The notes beneath the pieces are model-generated. The model did no database searches. It was not told the origin of the DNA and saw only the letters and a list, made by a program, of their open reading frames with translations. The position numbers and the translations under genes were made by a program. Positions 1 to 7,352 of a stretch of DNA of 64,000 nt are shown in pieces. The stretch is from Mycobacterium sp. URHB0044 (GTDB taxonomy: Bacteria; Actinomycetota; Actinomycetes; Mycobacteriales; Mycobacteriaceae). Every line of letters starts with the position of its first letter. The stretch's first letter is position 1. Where the stretch lies: the NCBI RefSeq assembly GCF_000620625.1, contig NZ_JIAW01000005.1, forward strand, positions 62,001-126,000. Reading direction: 5' to 3'.

Positions 1-425
1 CCAATGGCGGTGACACGGATCTCGACCCGCATCTTCGGGGCGCCGAGCACGGGTACGCCCGTCTGCGTCCAGATGGGTGCCCGGTCGGGCATGCGCCTGC
101 GGAACTGATCGACCATGACGTGGTTGTGTGCGTCGCCAATCGAATCGGGCGCACTCGGCACGTGATACGAGTTCACGTGCACGACGTCACGCCAGCTCGC
201 GCCGGCGGTCGCGAGGGTGCGCTCGACGTTGTCGAAGGCGCGGACGATCTCTTCTTCGAGCGATTCGGGGAAGTTGAAATCGTCGTCCCAGCCGCCCTGT
301 CCCGATATCTCGACGCGGTCGCCGATCCGCACCGCTTGGTTGTAATGGAGGTTCCTCAACTGGCGGTCGCCGTACCCGGGGGTCGCGAAGAACTCGATCG
401 GTGTCGCTGTGTTCACTTCACGCAT
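1..425 (-). CDS. RidA/YjgF family protein (3' end outside window)
   Basis: Reading leftwards from ATG 425, the frame is open to the window edge (141 codons). It contains the family core: SGQGGWD, FDNVERTLATAGASW, a Tyr-His-Val strand and PIWTQTGVPVLGAPKMRVEI near the end. RidA proteins hydrolyse reactive enamine/imine intermediates of amino-acid metabolism in the cytoplasm; this is family knowledge, and the substrate here is unknown. The gene is divergent from a MarR regulator 45 bp away, and a 16-bp inverted repeat overlaps its start. A GTG at 416 gives a shorter protein starting NTATPIEFF and may be the true start of a leaderless message. Confidence 0.85.
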   Translation of the reverse strand, partial: MREVNTATPIEFFATPGYGDRQLRNLHYNQAVRIGDRVEISGQGGWDDDFNFPESLEEEIVRAFDNVERTLATAGASWRDVVHVNSYHVPSAPDSIGDAHNHVMVDQFRRRMPDRAPIWTQTGVPVLGAPKMRVEIRVTAI

Positions 426-430
426 GAAGT
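415..430. promoter_or_regulatory. Inverted-repeat operator, copy 1 (MarR type)
   Basis: ACTTCACGCATGAAGT has perfect 6-bp arms around CGCA and covers the start of the RidA gene. A second copy lies exactly 32 bp downstream at 447-462. Position between divergent RidA and MarR genes suggests binding by the MarR protein (inference). Confidence 0.7.
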
Positions 431-446
431 TAACCGTACACCATTG

Positions 447-462
447 ACTTCACGCGTAAAGT
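447..462. promoter_or_regulatory. Inverted-repeat operator, copy 2 (MarR type)
   Basis: ACTTCACGCGTAAAGT matches copy 1 at 14 of 16 bases and lies just before the MarR start codons. The 32-bp spacing is about three helical turns, so two dimers would sit on the same face of the DNA. Autoregulation and control of RidA are inferred. Confidence 0.65.
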
Positions 463-469
463 GACGACG

Positions 470-937
470 ATGAAACGCTCGGACGAGCCAACCTGGCTGA
501 CTCCCGAAGAGAAGGCGGCTTGGACGGGGTTGGTCTCCCTGATGCTGCTGCTACCCGGGAAGCTCGAATCCCCGCTGAGGGCAGTCGATCTGACGTTGTT
601 CGAGTACCTCGCACTCAGTCACATTTCAGAAGCCCCGGGCCGGCGCATCCGGATGAGCGACCTGGCCTTCCTGGCCAGCGGCTCGCTCTCACGGTTGTCC
701 AACGTCGTAAAGCGATTCGAGCAGCGCGGCTGGGTGACTCGCTCCCCCGACCCCGATGACGGCCGCTACACCTTGGCCCATCTGACCGATGACGGCTATC
801 GCCTCGTAGTTCGGGCGGCCCCCATCCACCTCCGGTCGGTACGCGATTTGGTGCTGGATCCGCTGAATGCGGCCGACGTGCAAGCGCTCACCCGGATCGC
901 GGCCAAGTTACGTGTGGTTCCGCCCGACTTCTCCTGA
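470..937 (+). CDS. MarR family transcriptional regulator
   Basis: A 155-aa winged-helix regulator. The recognition-helix region (SDLAFLASGSLSRLSNVVKR) is followed by the wing SPDPDDGRYTLAHLTDDG, both typical of MarR. Such proteins bind DNA as dimers and are usually released by a small ligand. It is divergent from the RidA gene with two inverted repeats between them, so it probably controls both promoters. An in-frame GTG at 461 would add three residues but lies inside operator copy 2; ATG 470 is preferred. The ligand is unknown. Confidence 0.88.
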   Translation: MKRSDEPTWLTPEEKAAWTGLVSLMLLLPGKLESPLRAVDLTLFEYLALSHISEAPGRRIRMSDLAFLASGSLSRLSNVVKRFEQRGWVTRSPDPDDGRYTLAHLTDDGYRLVVRAAPIHLRSVRDLVLDPLNAADVQALTRIAAKLRVVPPDFS

Positions 938-952
938 CGGGCATGGCGCGTG

Positions 953-1001
953 GGAAGTGAATCTCCCCTCCCCGCAAGGCACTGCGAGGAGGGGAGACTT
1001 C
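953..1001. terminator. Bidirectional hairpin between convergent genes
   Basis: A 10-bp perfect stem, TCTCCCCTCC at 962-971 with GGAGGGGAGA at 988-997, is extended by GAAGT/ACTTC at the base. It lies between the convergent MarR (ends 937) and reductase (ends 1037) genes, as expected for a shared terminator. There is no strong U-run. Confidence 0.6.
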
Positions 1002-1036
1002 TGACACACCAAGATGTTCACTGATCGATCAGCGGC

Positions 1037-1660
1037 TCAGCCGGCAAATTCGGTGGCGCCGAGGGCGACGTCGAAGTTTTCTAGCCCCTGACGGGCGATA
1101 CCCATCAGCACGAGGCTCGTTCCTTCCAGCCAGTGCGCCATGTTCAAGCCGCCGACATCCAGCGCGCGCAGCCCGAGACTCTCGATGAAGTCCGAAACGC
1201 CTGCCTTGGCCTGCGCATCGTCGCCGGCGAAGAACACATCCAGCGTCCGGCCATCCTTCAGGACATGACCGAAGACGGTGTTGAACGCCTTCACCACACT
1301 GGCGCTGGCCGGGGCAGCCTTGGCAACATCCTGCGCGATCGAGGTGTCATCGGGGATGGACAGGCCGTCGGCCTCGGCATTGAAGGGGTTGCTGATGTCG
1401 ATGATCACCTTGCCCGCCAAGGCGTCTCCGTACTGGGTGACAACCGGAACCACATTGGCGTATCCCAAGGCCACGATCACGATGTCCCCGGCCGGAACGG
1501 CGCCGAACTCCCCCGTCGTGGCCCCTCCGAGATCCTTGGCAAGGTCGGCGGCCTTGGACTGATTGCGACCGATGACCTCGACGGCGTTACCGGCTGCTAC
1601 TGCCAGTGAGCCGATGGCGCGGGCCATGTTGCCGGTGCCGATGATGCTGATGCTGCTCAT
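1037..1660 (-). CDS. NADPH-dependent F420 reductase-like oxidoreductase
   Basis: A 207-aa Rossmann protein. The dinucleotide motif GTGNMARA lies at residues 8-15, followed by VVALGYANV, KVIIDISNP and a C-terminal KAFNT...DVFFAGDD core, the pattern of the F420-dependent NADP oxidoreductase (FNO/YrpG-like) family, which moves hydride between NADP and F420 or reduces related substrates. The start MSSISIIGTG is chosen because the Rossmann fold begins there; an in-frame ATG at 1708 belongs to a promoter-region sequence shared with the broken copy at 3234-3702. It is the last of a run of minus-strand genes. True cofactor use is not provable from sequence. Confidence 0.8.
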   Translation of the reverse strand: MSSISIIGTGNMARAIGSLAVAAGNAVEVIGRNQSKAADLAKDLGGATTGEFGAVPAGDIVIVALGYANVVPVVTQYGDALAGKVIIDISNPFNAEADGLSIPDDTSIAQDVAKAAPASASVVKAFNTVFGHVLKDGRTLDVFFAGDDAQAKAGVSDFIESLGLRALDVGGLNMAHWLEGTSLVLMGIARQGLENFDVALGATEFAG

Positions 1661-1686
1661 GAAATGTCCTATCTTCTCGTTTGCGT

Positions 1687-1731
1687 AAAAGGTTGACTCC
1701 TCCACCATAACTGCATTGGTTGGCGCGTCAA
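1687..1731 (-). promoter_or_regulatory. Reductase promoter/operator sharing sequence with 3681-3725
   Basis: On the minus strand a TTGACG box (1731-1726) is followed at fixed distance by ACCA-N9-TGGT (1704-1720) and then by 22 bp (1687-1708) identical to 3681-3702. The same parts occur with the same spacing before the broken paralogue. The half-sites suggest an operator for the MarR protein encoded at 3748. Confidence 0.6.
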
Positions 1732-1789
1732 TCAATCGGGAGGTGTGGAGGCGGCCCTTCGACGACCGGCGAAGGCACGGCCTTCGTCG

Positions 1790-2215
1790 TCACTCGTCGT
1801 TCGTGCGTAATTCCCAGGGCGGCATGCCAATTGCGTCGGCTAGGTTGCGCTGGAGCGCTACGCCAGCCGGTAGCGTGCGGTAGAAGATGCTTACCTCGGC
1901 GATCCTGCCGTCTGCGTCGAGCAGGACGAAGAAGATGCCGTTGACCGCCGCGTCTCCGACTTGCAGCCGGAAGTGTGCGGCGTGGTGAGTCTCGCCACTG
2001 AGAACCTCGAAGTAGGTGTCGTCGGACGACAGCTTGTTGACCCTCTTGATGGTTTCCACGGCGGCCTCGCGGCCAGTGACTGGCTCATCGCCGAACGGAC
2101 CGTACAACGACACGTCCTCGGCAAGCAGGCTCGTGAGGACGTCTTTGTCGACACCGCCGTTGATGCAGTCGACGAAGGACTCCAAGGTGTCGCGATGCGG
2201 GGCGAATGCGGTCAT
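1790..2215 (-). CDS. Nuclear transport factor 2-like (SnoaL fold) protein
   Basis: A 141-aa protein beginning MTAFAPHRDTLESFVDCING, with LLAEDVSLYGPFGDEPVTGREA and a C-terminal FFVLLDADGRIAEVSIFYR strand. This is the SnoaL/NTF2 cone fold used by small isomerases, hydrolases and ligand-binding proteins. A strong GAGGAG Shine-Dalgarno precedes ATG 2215. It lies between the NmrA-like gene and the reductase on the same strand and may share their regulation. No catalytic role can be assigned from sequence. Confidence 0.75.
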   Translation of the reverse strand: MTAFAPHRDTLESFVDCINGGVDKDVLTSLLAEDVSLYGPFGDEPVTGREAAVETIKRVNKLSSDDTYFEVLSGETHHAAHFRLQVGDAAVNGIFFVLLDADGRIAEVSIFYRTLPAGVALQRNLADAIGMPPWELRTNDE

Positions 2216-2250
2216 GGTTACTCCTCGTAATGTGCGAATTGGTTTGTGCG

Positions 2251-3195
2251 CTAGGCCGTCAGCTGGCCGGCGAAGTAGTGACCGTTGTCCAGATCGGCGA
2301 ACAGGCCGGGCTGCATGGGTTCCCAGCCAAGGGTCTGGCGCGTGATCAGGCTGGTCGCCGGGAAGGATCCCGTGGCCAAATTCATGAACTGGCCGAAGTA
2401 TCCCGGCAGCATCAGGACATCCATGGGAATGCTCACGGCGGGCAGATCCAAACGGCTCCCGATCGCCTCGGCGATCTCCCGGAACGGGATGCCCTCATCC
2501 TGAACCGCGTGCCAGTATTTACCGGCAGCCCCCTTCTCCAACGCCAGGCGGAACAGGGAGGCGACATCGCGGATGTGTACGGCGCACCAAAGATTGGCCC
2601 CGTCTCCGGGGTAGCCGACGACGCCCTTCTCCTTTGCGAGCGCGATCAACCCCGGCAGGAAGCCAGTGTTATCGGTTGTGTCGTGCGCGATGAGCGGAAG
2701 CCGCACGATCGAGGACCGCACACCCCGCTCGGCGAGGCCAATTACAGCCCGTTCGACGACGTTTCGAGCCCGCAGGGTACCTTTGTGCTCCTCCCCGCTG
2801 GGAAGGGCTGGATCCTCTTCGGTGGCCGGTCGGCCCAGGCTGCCGGGCGAGCCGATGCTGCCCGCTGCGACGAGCGGCTTTCCGGTCCCTTCCAGTGCCT
2901 CGCCGTAGGCGAGCATGATTGGGAGTTCCGCGGCGGCCACGGCGTCCATCCCGCCCGTCGGAAGTAGGTCTTGCCTGTGCGCGACGTGGATGACGCCATC
3001 GGAGTCCGCGGCCGCCTCCTTGAGCCCCTCGAGATCGTGGAGTTCACCGCGACGCACGGTCGCGCCGAGCGCGGACAGGGCCTCTGCGGATGCGTCAGAC
3101 CGGGCCAGACCGGTGACGTCGTGCCCGGCGGCGATCAGCTCGGGGATGATGTGCGAACCGGAATGGCCGGACCCGCCAGTGATGAAAACGCGCAT
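2251..3195 (-). CDS. NAD(P)-dependent epimerase/SDR (NmrA/extended SDR type)
   Basis: A 314-aa extended SDR. The N-terminal ITGGSGHSGSHI is the dinucleotide fold, followed by GLARSDASAEALSALGATVRRG, typical of the subgroup discriminating NADPH by a basic residue. Later parts include VRLPLIAHDTTDNTGF and the substrate-domain WCAVHIRDVASLFRLALEKG. ATG 3195 has a clear AAGGAGAG site. The reading frame stays open upstream to 3810, but that part is read-through of a degraded gene. The role is probably reduction of a small carbonyl compound; the substrate is unknown. Confidence 0.82.
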   Translation of the reverse strand: MRVFITGGSGHSGSHIIPELIAAGHDVTGLARSDASAEALSALGATVRRGELHDLEGLKEAAADSDGVIHVAHRQDLLPTGGMDAVAAAELPIMLAYGEALEGTGKPLVAAGSIGSPGSLGRPATEEDPALPSGEEHKGTLRARNVVERAVIGLAERGVRSSIVRLPLIAHDTTDNTGFLPGLIALAKEKGVVGYPGDGANLWCAVHIRDVASLFRLALEKGAAGKYWHAVQDEGIPFREIAEAIGSRLDLPAVSIPMDVLMLPGYFGQFMNLATGSFPATSLITRQTLGWEPMQPGLFADLDNGHYFAGQLTA

Positions 3196-3233
3196 GTTGC
3201 TCTCCTTTTGATGGTTTGTGTGGCTGGGTGCTA

Positions 3234-3702
3234 TCAGCTGAAAATGCTGACTCCGATGGCGAAGTTGGTGTGCTTGATGGAGTGGGCCACGAGGCCGAGA
3301 TGCAGCAGGGTGGCGTTCTCCAGAGCCGACGCCATTGGAAGCTGCCCGGTGTCCAGCGGGCGCATTCCCAGGCTCTCGATGAACGCCGACACGCGTGCCT
3401 TCGCCTGCGGTTCGTCGCCGGCAATGAACACGTCCAACGGGCGACCGTCGGGTGAACCGGCCGCCAGAACGTCGGCGGGCAGGGTGTTGAACGCCTTGAC
3501 GACGTGCGCGCCCGCAGGGGGCGGCCTTCGCAATCTCCTGAGCGCCGGAACTGCCCTTGGGGGTGAGAAACCCCGTGAAATCGGGGGTGATGGGGTTGGT
3601 GATGTCGACGACGACCTTGCCGCGAAGTGCGTCCCCGTACTCGCTAATCAGGTGCCTCCCGTCTTCTAGACTGGTGGTCGAAAAGGTTGACTCCTCCACC
3701 AT
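3234..3702 (-). pseudogene. Broken copy of the F420/NADP reductase
   Basis: Two frames together match the intact protein at 1037-1660. The first part has LISEYGDALRGKVVVDITNP (intact: VVTQYGDALAGKVIIDISNP); the second has HVVKAFNTLPADVL through DVFIAGDEPQAKARVSAFIESLG. The copy lacks the first ~85 codons including the GxGxxG nucleotide motif, and one extra base near 3519-3521 shifts the frame between the Ala-Ala-Pro and His-Val-Val-Lys codons. The promoter region is preserved. It cannot make a functional reductase. Confidence 0.8.
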
Positions 3703-3725
3703 GCCATATTTGGTAGAGTTGTCAA
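3681..3725. promoter_or_regulatory. Promoter/operator between reductase remnant and MarR gene
   Basis: The minus strand has TTGACA (3725-3720), ACCA-N9-TGGT (3698-3714) and the 22 bp identical to 1687-1708. It lies 23 bp before the MarR start on the plus strand, so the MarR protein may bind here to control itself. Confidence 0.6.
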
Positions 3726-3747
3726 CAAAACTAGGAGGGCGTGGCCG

Positions 3748-4230
3748 ATGGCACCGAAGTGGCTGAACCGTCGCGAAGAGCGCGCGTGGGGTGCCTTCGT
3801 CTTCGCCCACTATCAGCTCGAACTACACCTCAGCCGACGCCTGCAGGAATCTGGTCTGTCGGGGGCCGACTACGAGGTCCTCGCAGTGCTCTCGGCTCTG
3901 GAAGGGGATCGCATGTCCGCCCGCGAGCTGTGCAACGCGCTCAGCTGGGAGAAGAGCCGTCTCTCCCATCAGGTGCGGCGCATGGAAAAGGACGGGCTGA
4001 TCAGCCGCGAGCGCAACCCCGCCGATGCCCGCAGCACCATGGTCTGCCTGCTGCCGGCCGGCCGCGCCGCCATCGAGAAGGCGGCGCCCGGGCACGTGGA
4101 GGACGTCCGCCGGAACTTCATCGACCTGTTCACCCCCGCCGAGCTCGACGTGCTCGCCGAGCTCAACGAACGAGTCCTGCAACACCTGGCCAAAGACGAC
4201 GACTCCCCCGCCGACGACGAGCGTTCGTGA
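3748..4230 (+). CDS. MarR family transcriptional regulator
   Basis: A 160-aa regulator with the MarR winged helix: MSARELCNALSWEKSRLSHQ is the helix-turn-helix and ERNPADARSTMVCLLPAGRA the wing. ATG 3748 is preceded by AGGAGGG. It is divergent from the reductase/epimerase gene group, whose two promoters share an ACCA-N9-TGGT repeat, so it is the likely regulator of this group and of itself. MarR proteins beside NADP reductases and epimerases often respond to electrophiles or phenolics; the ligand is not known here. Confidence 0.88.
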   Translation: MAPKWLNRREERAWGAFVFAHYQLELHLSRRLQESGLSGADYEVLAVLSALEGDRMSARELCNALSWEKSRLSHQVRRMEKDGLISRERNPADARSTMVCLLPAGRAAIEKAAPGHVEDVRRNFIDLFTPAELDVLAELNERVLQHLAKDDDSPADDERS

Positions 4231-4502
4231 TTCATCAGCCGCGACCTGGCTCGGTGACTGGCGGAAGGCGTTGGGTCAGCGGCTCACCCGAAATCGTCGA
4301 ATCCCTGTACAGAGATCCAGTTCTCGACGCCATCCGGTGCGACCGGTAGGTCTGAGCGCATTGTGCTCAAGAAGAGGCGCCGGCTATCACTGTCATCACC
4401 TCGGCATCACTGGTACAACGAGTTTCGCGTAGGCGTCGGTGTACGCACACCGGTGCTCACATCGCGGAACACCAGAGGCGATCGATGTGCGACGATGCGG
4501 TG

Positions 4503-4871
4503 ATGTCGGTCGCTGATCATCAGACGTTGCGGTTGCTGGAGGGTCGATACGTACTGCAGCGTCTGGTACCGGACGTCGAGGTTGCAGGCGATGCCGAGGT
4601 GCTCGCGGTGGTGCACGGCCCCGACGGCGGCGCTTGCATGCGACGCCAGGATCATGCCGACGACGCGTGGGTCGCGCTATGGAATGGCGACGAGGCGCAC
4701 CCGCCGGACGCGACCGGCATGTTGGCTGCGATCGTGGCGCCCCTCGCCGCAGGCAATGTGCCCGTCTGGGTCGCGGCCAGCTTCGACGGCGACATCGTGC
4801 TGATTCCCGCTAATCGGGTGGAGGAGGCTGCTGAGTTACTGCGGCAGGCCGGCCACCGGGTGATCGGCTGA
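4503..4871 (+). CDS. ACT domain-containing protein (CASTOR-like)
   Basis: A 122-aa protein with two ACT-like halves: LRLLEGRYVLQRL near the start and, at the end, PLAAGNVPVWVAASFDGDIVLIPANRVEEAAELLRQAGH, the classic small-molecule-binding ACT pattern. Such free-standing proteins are thought to bind amino acids. ATG 4503 fits the fold start; ATG 4485 is an alternative adding six residues. It converges with the thioesterase gene and overlaps it by 36 bp. The ligand is unknown. Confidence 0.7.
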   Translation: MSVADHQTLRLLEGRYVLQRLVPDVEVAGDAEVLAVVHGPDGGACMRRQDHADDAWVALWNGDEAHPPDATGMLAAIVAPLAAGNVPVWVAASFDGDIVLIPANRVEEAAELLRQAGHRVIG

Positions 4872-5339
4872 GGACTCCCCGTCGGCGGGTCCCGGTGTAC
4901 CGCGACGGGGCCGCTGGCTGACGATGAAGTGACAGGAGCCGGTGGCTGTTCCCTCTTCGTCGAAAATCGTTACGTCGACGGGTGTATCGCATCCGCGGCC
5001 GGCGTCAAGCTCACGGCGGAGGTGTTGCGCTACGTCGTCCTGGAGCTTGCTTGTCGCTGTGATGCCGTGGCGTGCAGGGCGTTGGTAGTCAATGGCCGCG
5101 CTCTTGATCACCGTATAAGCCCCGCTGCCCGCCGGGCCAGCCGCAATGACTACCGCGCCAGCGCCGGCGACCTCCGCGACGGCATAGATGATGGGCGCGT
5201 TTACGTGCCGGTTGTGGTTTAGATGCTCGGCCTTGGGTCGACGCAGAATCACCCGCACCGACCCGTCGTCGTCGAACTCGGTGTCGAGATCTAGCCACGT
5301 GATCCAAGGCATCTCCGTCATTTCGGTGCTTGCAACCAC
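4836..5339 (-). CDS. Hotdog-fold thioesterase-like protein (DUF4442/PaaI-like)
   Basis: A 167-aa protein. After MPWITWLDLDTEFDDDGSVRV comes HLNHNRHVNAPIIYAVAEVA, matching the hotdog-helix region where Asn/His residues bind the acyl-CoA thioester, then a C-terminal VDVTIFDEEGTATGSCHFIV strand. GTG 5339 is chosen because GAGGAGG lies 8 bases upstream; longer frames run back into the divergent TetR gene. It probably hydrolyses an acyl-CoA. The TetR gene diverges 61 bp away with an inverted repeat between them. Confidence 0.72.
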   Translation of the reverse strand: MVASTEMTEMPWITWLDLDTEFDDDGSVRVILRRPKAEHLNHNRHVNAPIIYAVAEVAGAGAVVIAAGPAGSGAYTVIKSAAIDYQRPARHGITATSKLQDDVAQHLRRELDAGRGCDTPVDVTIFDEEGTATGSCHFIVSQRPRRGTPGPADGESSADHPVAGLPQ

Positions 5340-5362
5340 TCGGCCATCCTCCTCGGTAAAAT

Positions 5363-5377
5363 TAGAGCGTTGCTCTA
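5363..5377. promoter_or_regulatory. Palindromic operator between thioesterase and TetR genes
   Basis: TAGAGC-GTT-GCTCTA is a perfect inverted repeat with 6-bp arms, flanked by AATT on the left and GAATT on the right. It is centred in the 61-bp divergent spacer, the usual place for a TetR operator controlling both genes. Confidence 0.7.
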
Positions 5378-5400
5378 GAATTGCGGTTACCCTAGCAGGT

Positions 5401-5952
5401 ATGGGTGTCCATCCGGCGGCAGACGCCATTCTGCAAACCGCGCTGCAGCTCGTGGACCGTGAAGGCTGCGATGCGTTGACAATCCGGGCGTTGGTTCGAG
5501 AATCCGGTATATCCAACGGCAGCGTCTACCACCACGTCGGCTCGTTGGAATCGCTCCGCGCGCTCGTTGCCGACGAGGCGGTCAAGGACTGGGCTGCGCA
5601 ATTCCTGCACGCTTTGGACGCACGCGGCTATGCAGGCGCGGCCGAGCATGACATGCACTGGTCGCGCGCGCACCCCGCCTTGGCGCAGCTCATCGAGTCG
5701 GAAGGGCAGCGTGGTCGACTGGGCCAGGGCGCCAAGGACTTCGGCATCGGGCTTCGTGTCTGGCTCGACACGCAGCACCTCGCCCCCGCCGCCCCCGCGC
5801 ACCTCGTATCGGCTCTTGTCATCGGGCCGCTGATCGAACTTCGGCGGATCGAACGCATCACCGCGAAACAGGCCAGCACGGCCGACTTGCAAGCACTGGA
5901 GAAGGCGGTGATTGCTGGGCTGGCAGCCCTCGTTCAGGGCGCCGCGGGTTAG
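5401..5952 (+). CDS. TetR/AcrR family transcriptional regulator
   Basis: A 183-aa regulator. The N-terminal helix-turn-helix reads ILQTALQLVDREGCDALTIR then ISNGSVYHHVGSLESLRALV, the TetR signature; the rest is the helical ligand domain. ATG 5401 is set by the fold; the frame open to 5188 runs over the divergent promoter and is not coding. It likely represses itself and the thioesterase through the palindrome at 5363-5377, with an acyl-CoA or related effector as a plausible but untested ligand. Confidence 0.88.
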   Translation: MGVHPAADAILQTALQLVDREGCDALTIRALVRESGISNGSVYHHVGSLESLRALVADEAVKDWAAQFLHALDARGYAGAAEHDMHWSRAHPALAQLIESEGQRGRLGQGAKDFGIGLRVWLDTQHLAPAAPAHLVSALVIGPLIELRRIERITAKQASTADLQALEKAVIAGLAALVQGAAG

Positions 5953-6003
5953 GCCCGAGACCTTCATCTCTGCGCACTCGCGGCATTCCCGTGGTCCACA
6001 CTG

Positions 6004-6497
6004 GTGAGCATGGCCGATTCCGTTGGCAGTTCAGCCGGTGACCTATTCGCGGGAACTGCCTGGCACTACGCACGCTATCGGCCAGGCTATCCGCAGGCGT
6101 TCGTCGACGACCTCGTCCGGCAGTTCCGTCTCGACGGCACGGGGCGTCTGCTCGACCTGGGCTGTGGCACAGGACAACTCACACTCCCCCTCGCCCAGCA
6201 CGTCGCGGACGCCGTCGGGATTGACCCAGAGCCGGGAATGCTCGTCGAAGCCGCAGGCCAGGCCCAGGCGCGCGGCGTCACGAACGTGACATGGACGCAC
6301 GGCAGCTCGGCAGATCTCTCAGTCGAACTCGGACGCTTCCGGCTCGTCACCATGGGCCGCTCGTTTCACTGGATGGATCGTGAACGAGTACTGGCGCGTT
6401 CGAGGAGGCGATCACCGACGCATTGCTCGCGATCGACCCACGAGGACGGTCCACCGAGCCCGTCACCCTGGAAGTGCTGACGGCCACCAAGCGCTAG
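6004..6497 (+). pseudogene. SAM-dependent methyltransferase with internal deletion
   Basis: The N-terminal half is a good class I methyltransferase: FAGTAWHYARYRPGYP, LLDLGCGTGQLTLPLA (SAM motif I), VGIDPEPGML and SFHWMDRERVLA. At about 6392-6400 the sequence jumps to another frame whose codons read FEEAITDALLAIDP then EPVTLEVLTATKR and stop at 6497, matching the expected C-terminus. Roughly 100 residues between the two are missing and the frame is lost, so the annotated 158-aa product ends in unrelated residues. Family members are about 260 aa. A non-functional gene is inferred. Confidence 0.75.
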
Positions 6498-6535
6498 GGC
6501 CTCGAAGTCTTGGAGCTTGAGGGCTCGCCCGTTGG

Positions 6536-6892
6536 TCAATACTTCACCCGGAAGTTGCCGACCAGATGGATGACGTTGTCGTCGGGATCGGTGAGGGGAC
6601 ATAGTCGGACACCCTTGTTGGCGTCGATGATTTCCCCTGCGCCAAGACCCTTCTCGCGAAGTTCGCGAGCGCCCTCATCGATGTCGGACACGGCCAAGTT
6701 GAGCATCCCATTGCCCGCGCGAACGGGGTCCTCGGTCACCTGCAGCCAGCCGCCGTCGGTGACCTGCCATTCGACCAAATTCGGCATCGGGTTGTTGTCG
6801 GGCCCGCGGCCGAACAGCTTTGTGTACCAGGCCCGTCCCGCTTCGATGTCGCTCACCGCGACGACGGCCAGCACGAAGTCGACATGCACCAT
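6536..6892 (-). CDS. VOC family (glyoxalase/bleomycin-resistance fold) protein
   Basis: A 118-aa protein with the vicinal-oxygen-chelate repeat: VLAVVAVSDIEAGRAWYTKLFGR near the start and CPLTDPDDNVIHLVGNFR at the end. Such proteins bind metals and act on small substrates or sequester drugs. It lies two bases downstream of the SRPBCC gene and is the third gene of an ArsR-SRPBCC-VOC operon. The substrate is unknown. Confidence 0.85.
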   Translation of the reverse strand: MVHVDFVLAVVAVSDIEAGRAWYTKLFGRGPDNNPMPNLVEWQVTDGGWLQVTEDPVRAGNGMLNLAVSDIDEGARELREKGLGAGEIIDANKGVRLCPLTDPDDNVIHLVGNFRVKY

Positions 6893-6894
6893 GA

Positions 6895-7350
6895 TCAGTT
6901 GTTCCTTCCATCAGTGGCTGCGGCGAACTCGGCAGCCAGGGCATCAAGTTGCTCCGCAGTTCCGTGTTCTCGCCATTCGGGCCGCTCCTGGCCGGGGAGG
7001 TAGATCCCGTGCTCGGTCAGCACCAGCCACGTGTTGGCGTCCTCTGACCGGAACTCGACACTGGTGACCGAGACCGTCGACAGGCGATCCTCGGTGTGCA
7101 GCGTCGAGGTCGTGAGAATGCGTTCATTGGGCACGATTTCGGCGTAGCGCGCCTCATAGGTCAGAGTGCGACCCTCTCCGTCGAGTCCCTTGACCGTCTC
7201 AAGACCGCCGACCACGAAGTCCTGCGAATGCTCGGCTCCTTGAGCCATCCACCGTCTCCGGGCCTCTGGCGTTGCCCACGCCTGGAAGACCCGCTCGACC
7301 GCGGCCGGATAGCGACGCTCCAGCGTGAACGTCGAGTGCGTTACCTCCAT
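6895..7350 (-). CDS. SRPBCC (AHSA1-type) protein
   Basis: A 151-aa START/Bet v 1-fold protein: THSTFTLERRYPAAVERVFQAWATPEARRRWM is followed by GRTLTYEARYAEIVPNERI and a C-terminal EHGTAEQLDALAAEF helix. These parts match the AHSA1/YndB group, which binds hydrophobic ligands. ATG 7350 is chosen over ATG 7356 because AAGGGAGA sits six bases before it; the upstream ATG overlaps the ArsR stop. It is translationally linked to ArsR. A parallel ArsR-SRPBCC pair occurs at 37120-37886. Confidence 0.85.
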   Translation of the reverse strand: MEVTHSTFTLERRYPAAVERVFQAWATPEARRRWMAQGAEHSQDFVVGGLETVKGLDGEGRTLTYEARYAEIVPNERILTTSTLHTEDRLSTVSVTSVEFRSEDANTWLVLTEHGIYLPGQERPEWREHGTAEQLDALAAEFAAATDGRNN

Positions 7351-7352
7351 GA

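Noticed and set aside
2251..3810. 519-residue fused protein
   Set aside because: Only the last 314 residues (from ATG 3195 with a strong ribosome site) are the epimerase; the front is a degraded reductase read through.
4231..4502. Possible transposase fragment
   Set aside because: Short basic frames looked faintly transposase-like, but no DDE motif or inverted ends were found.
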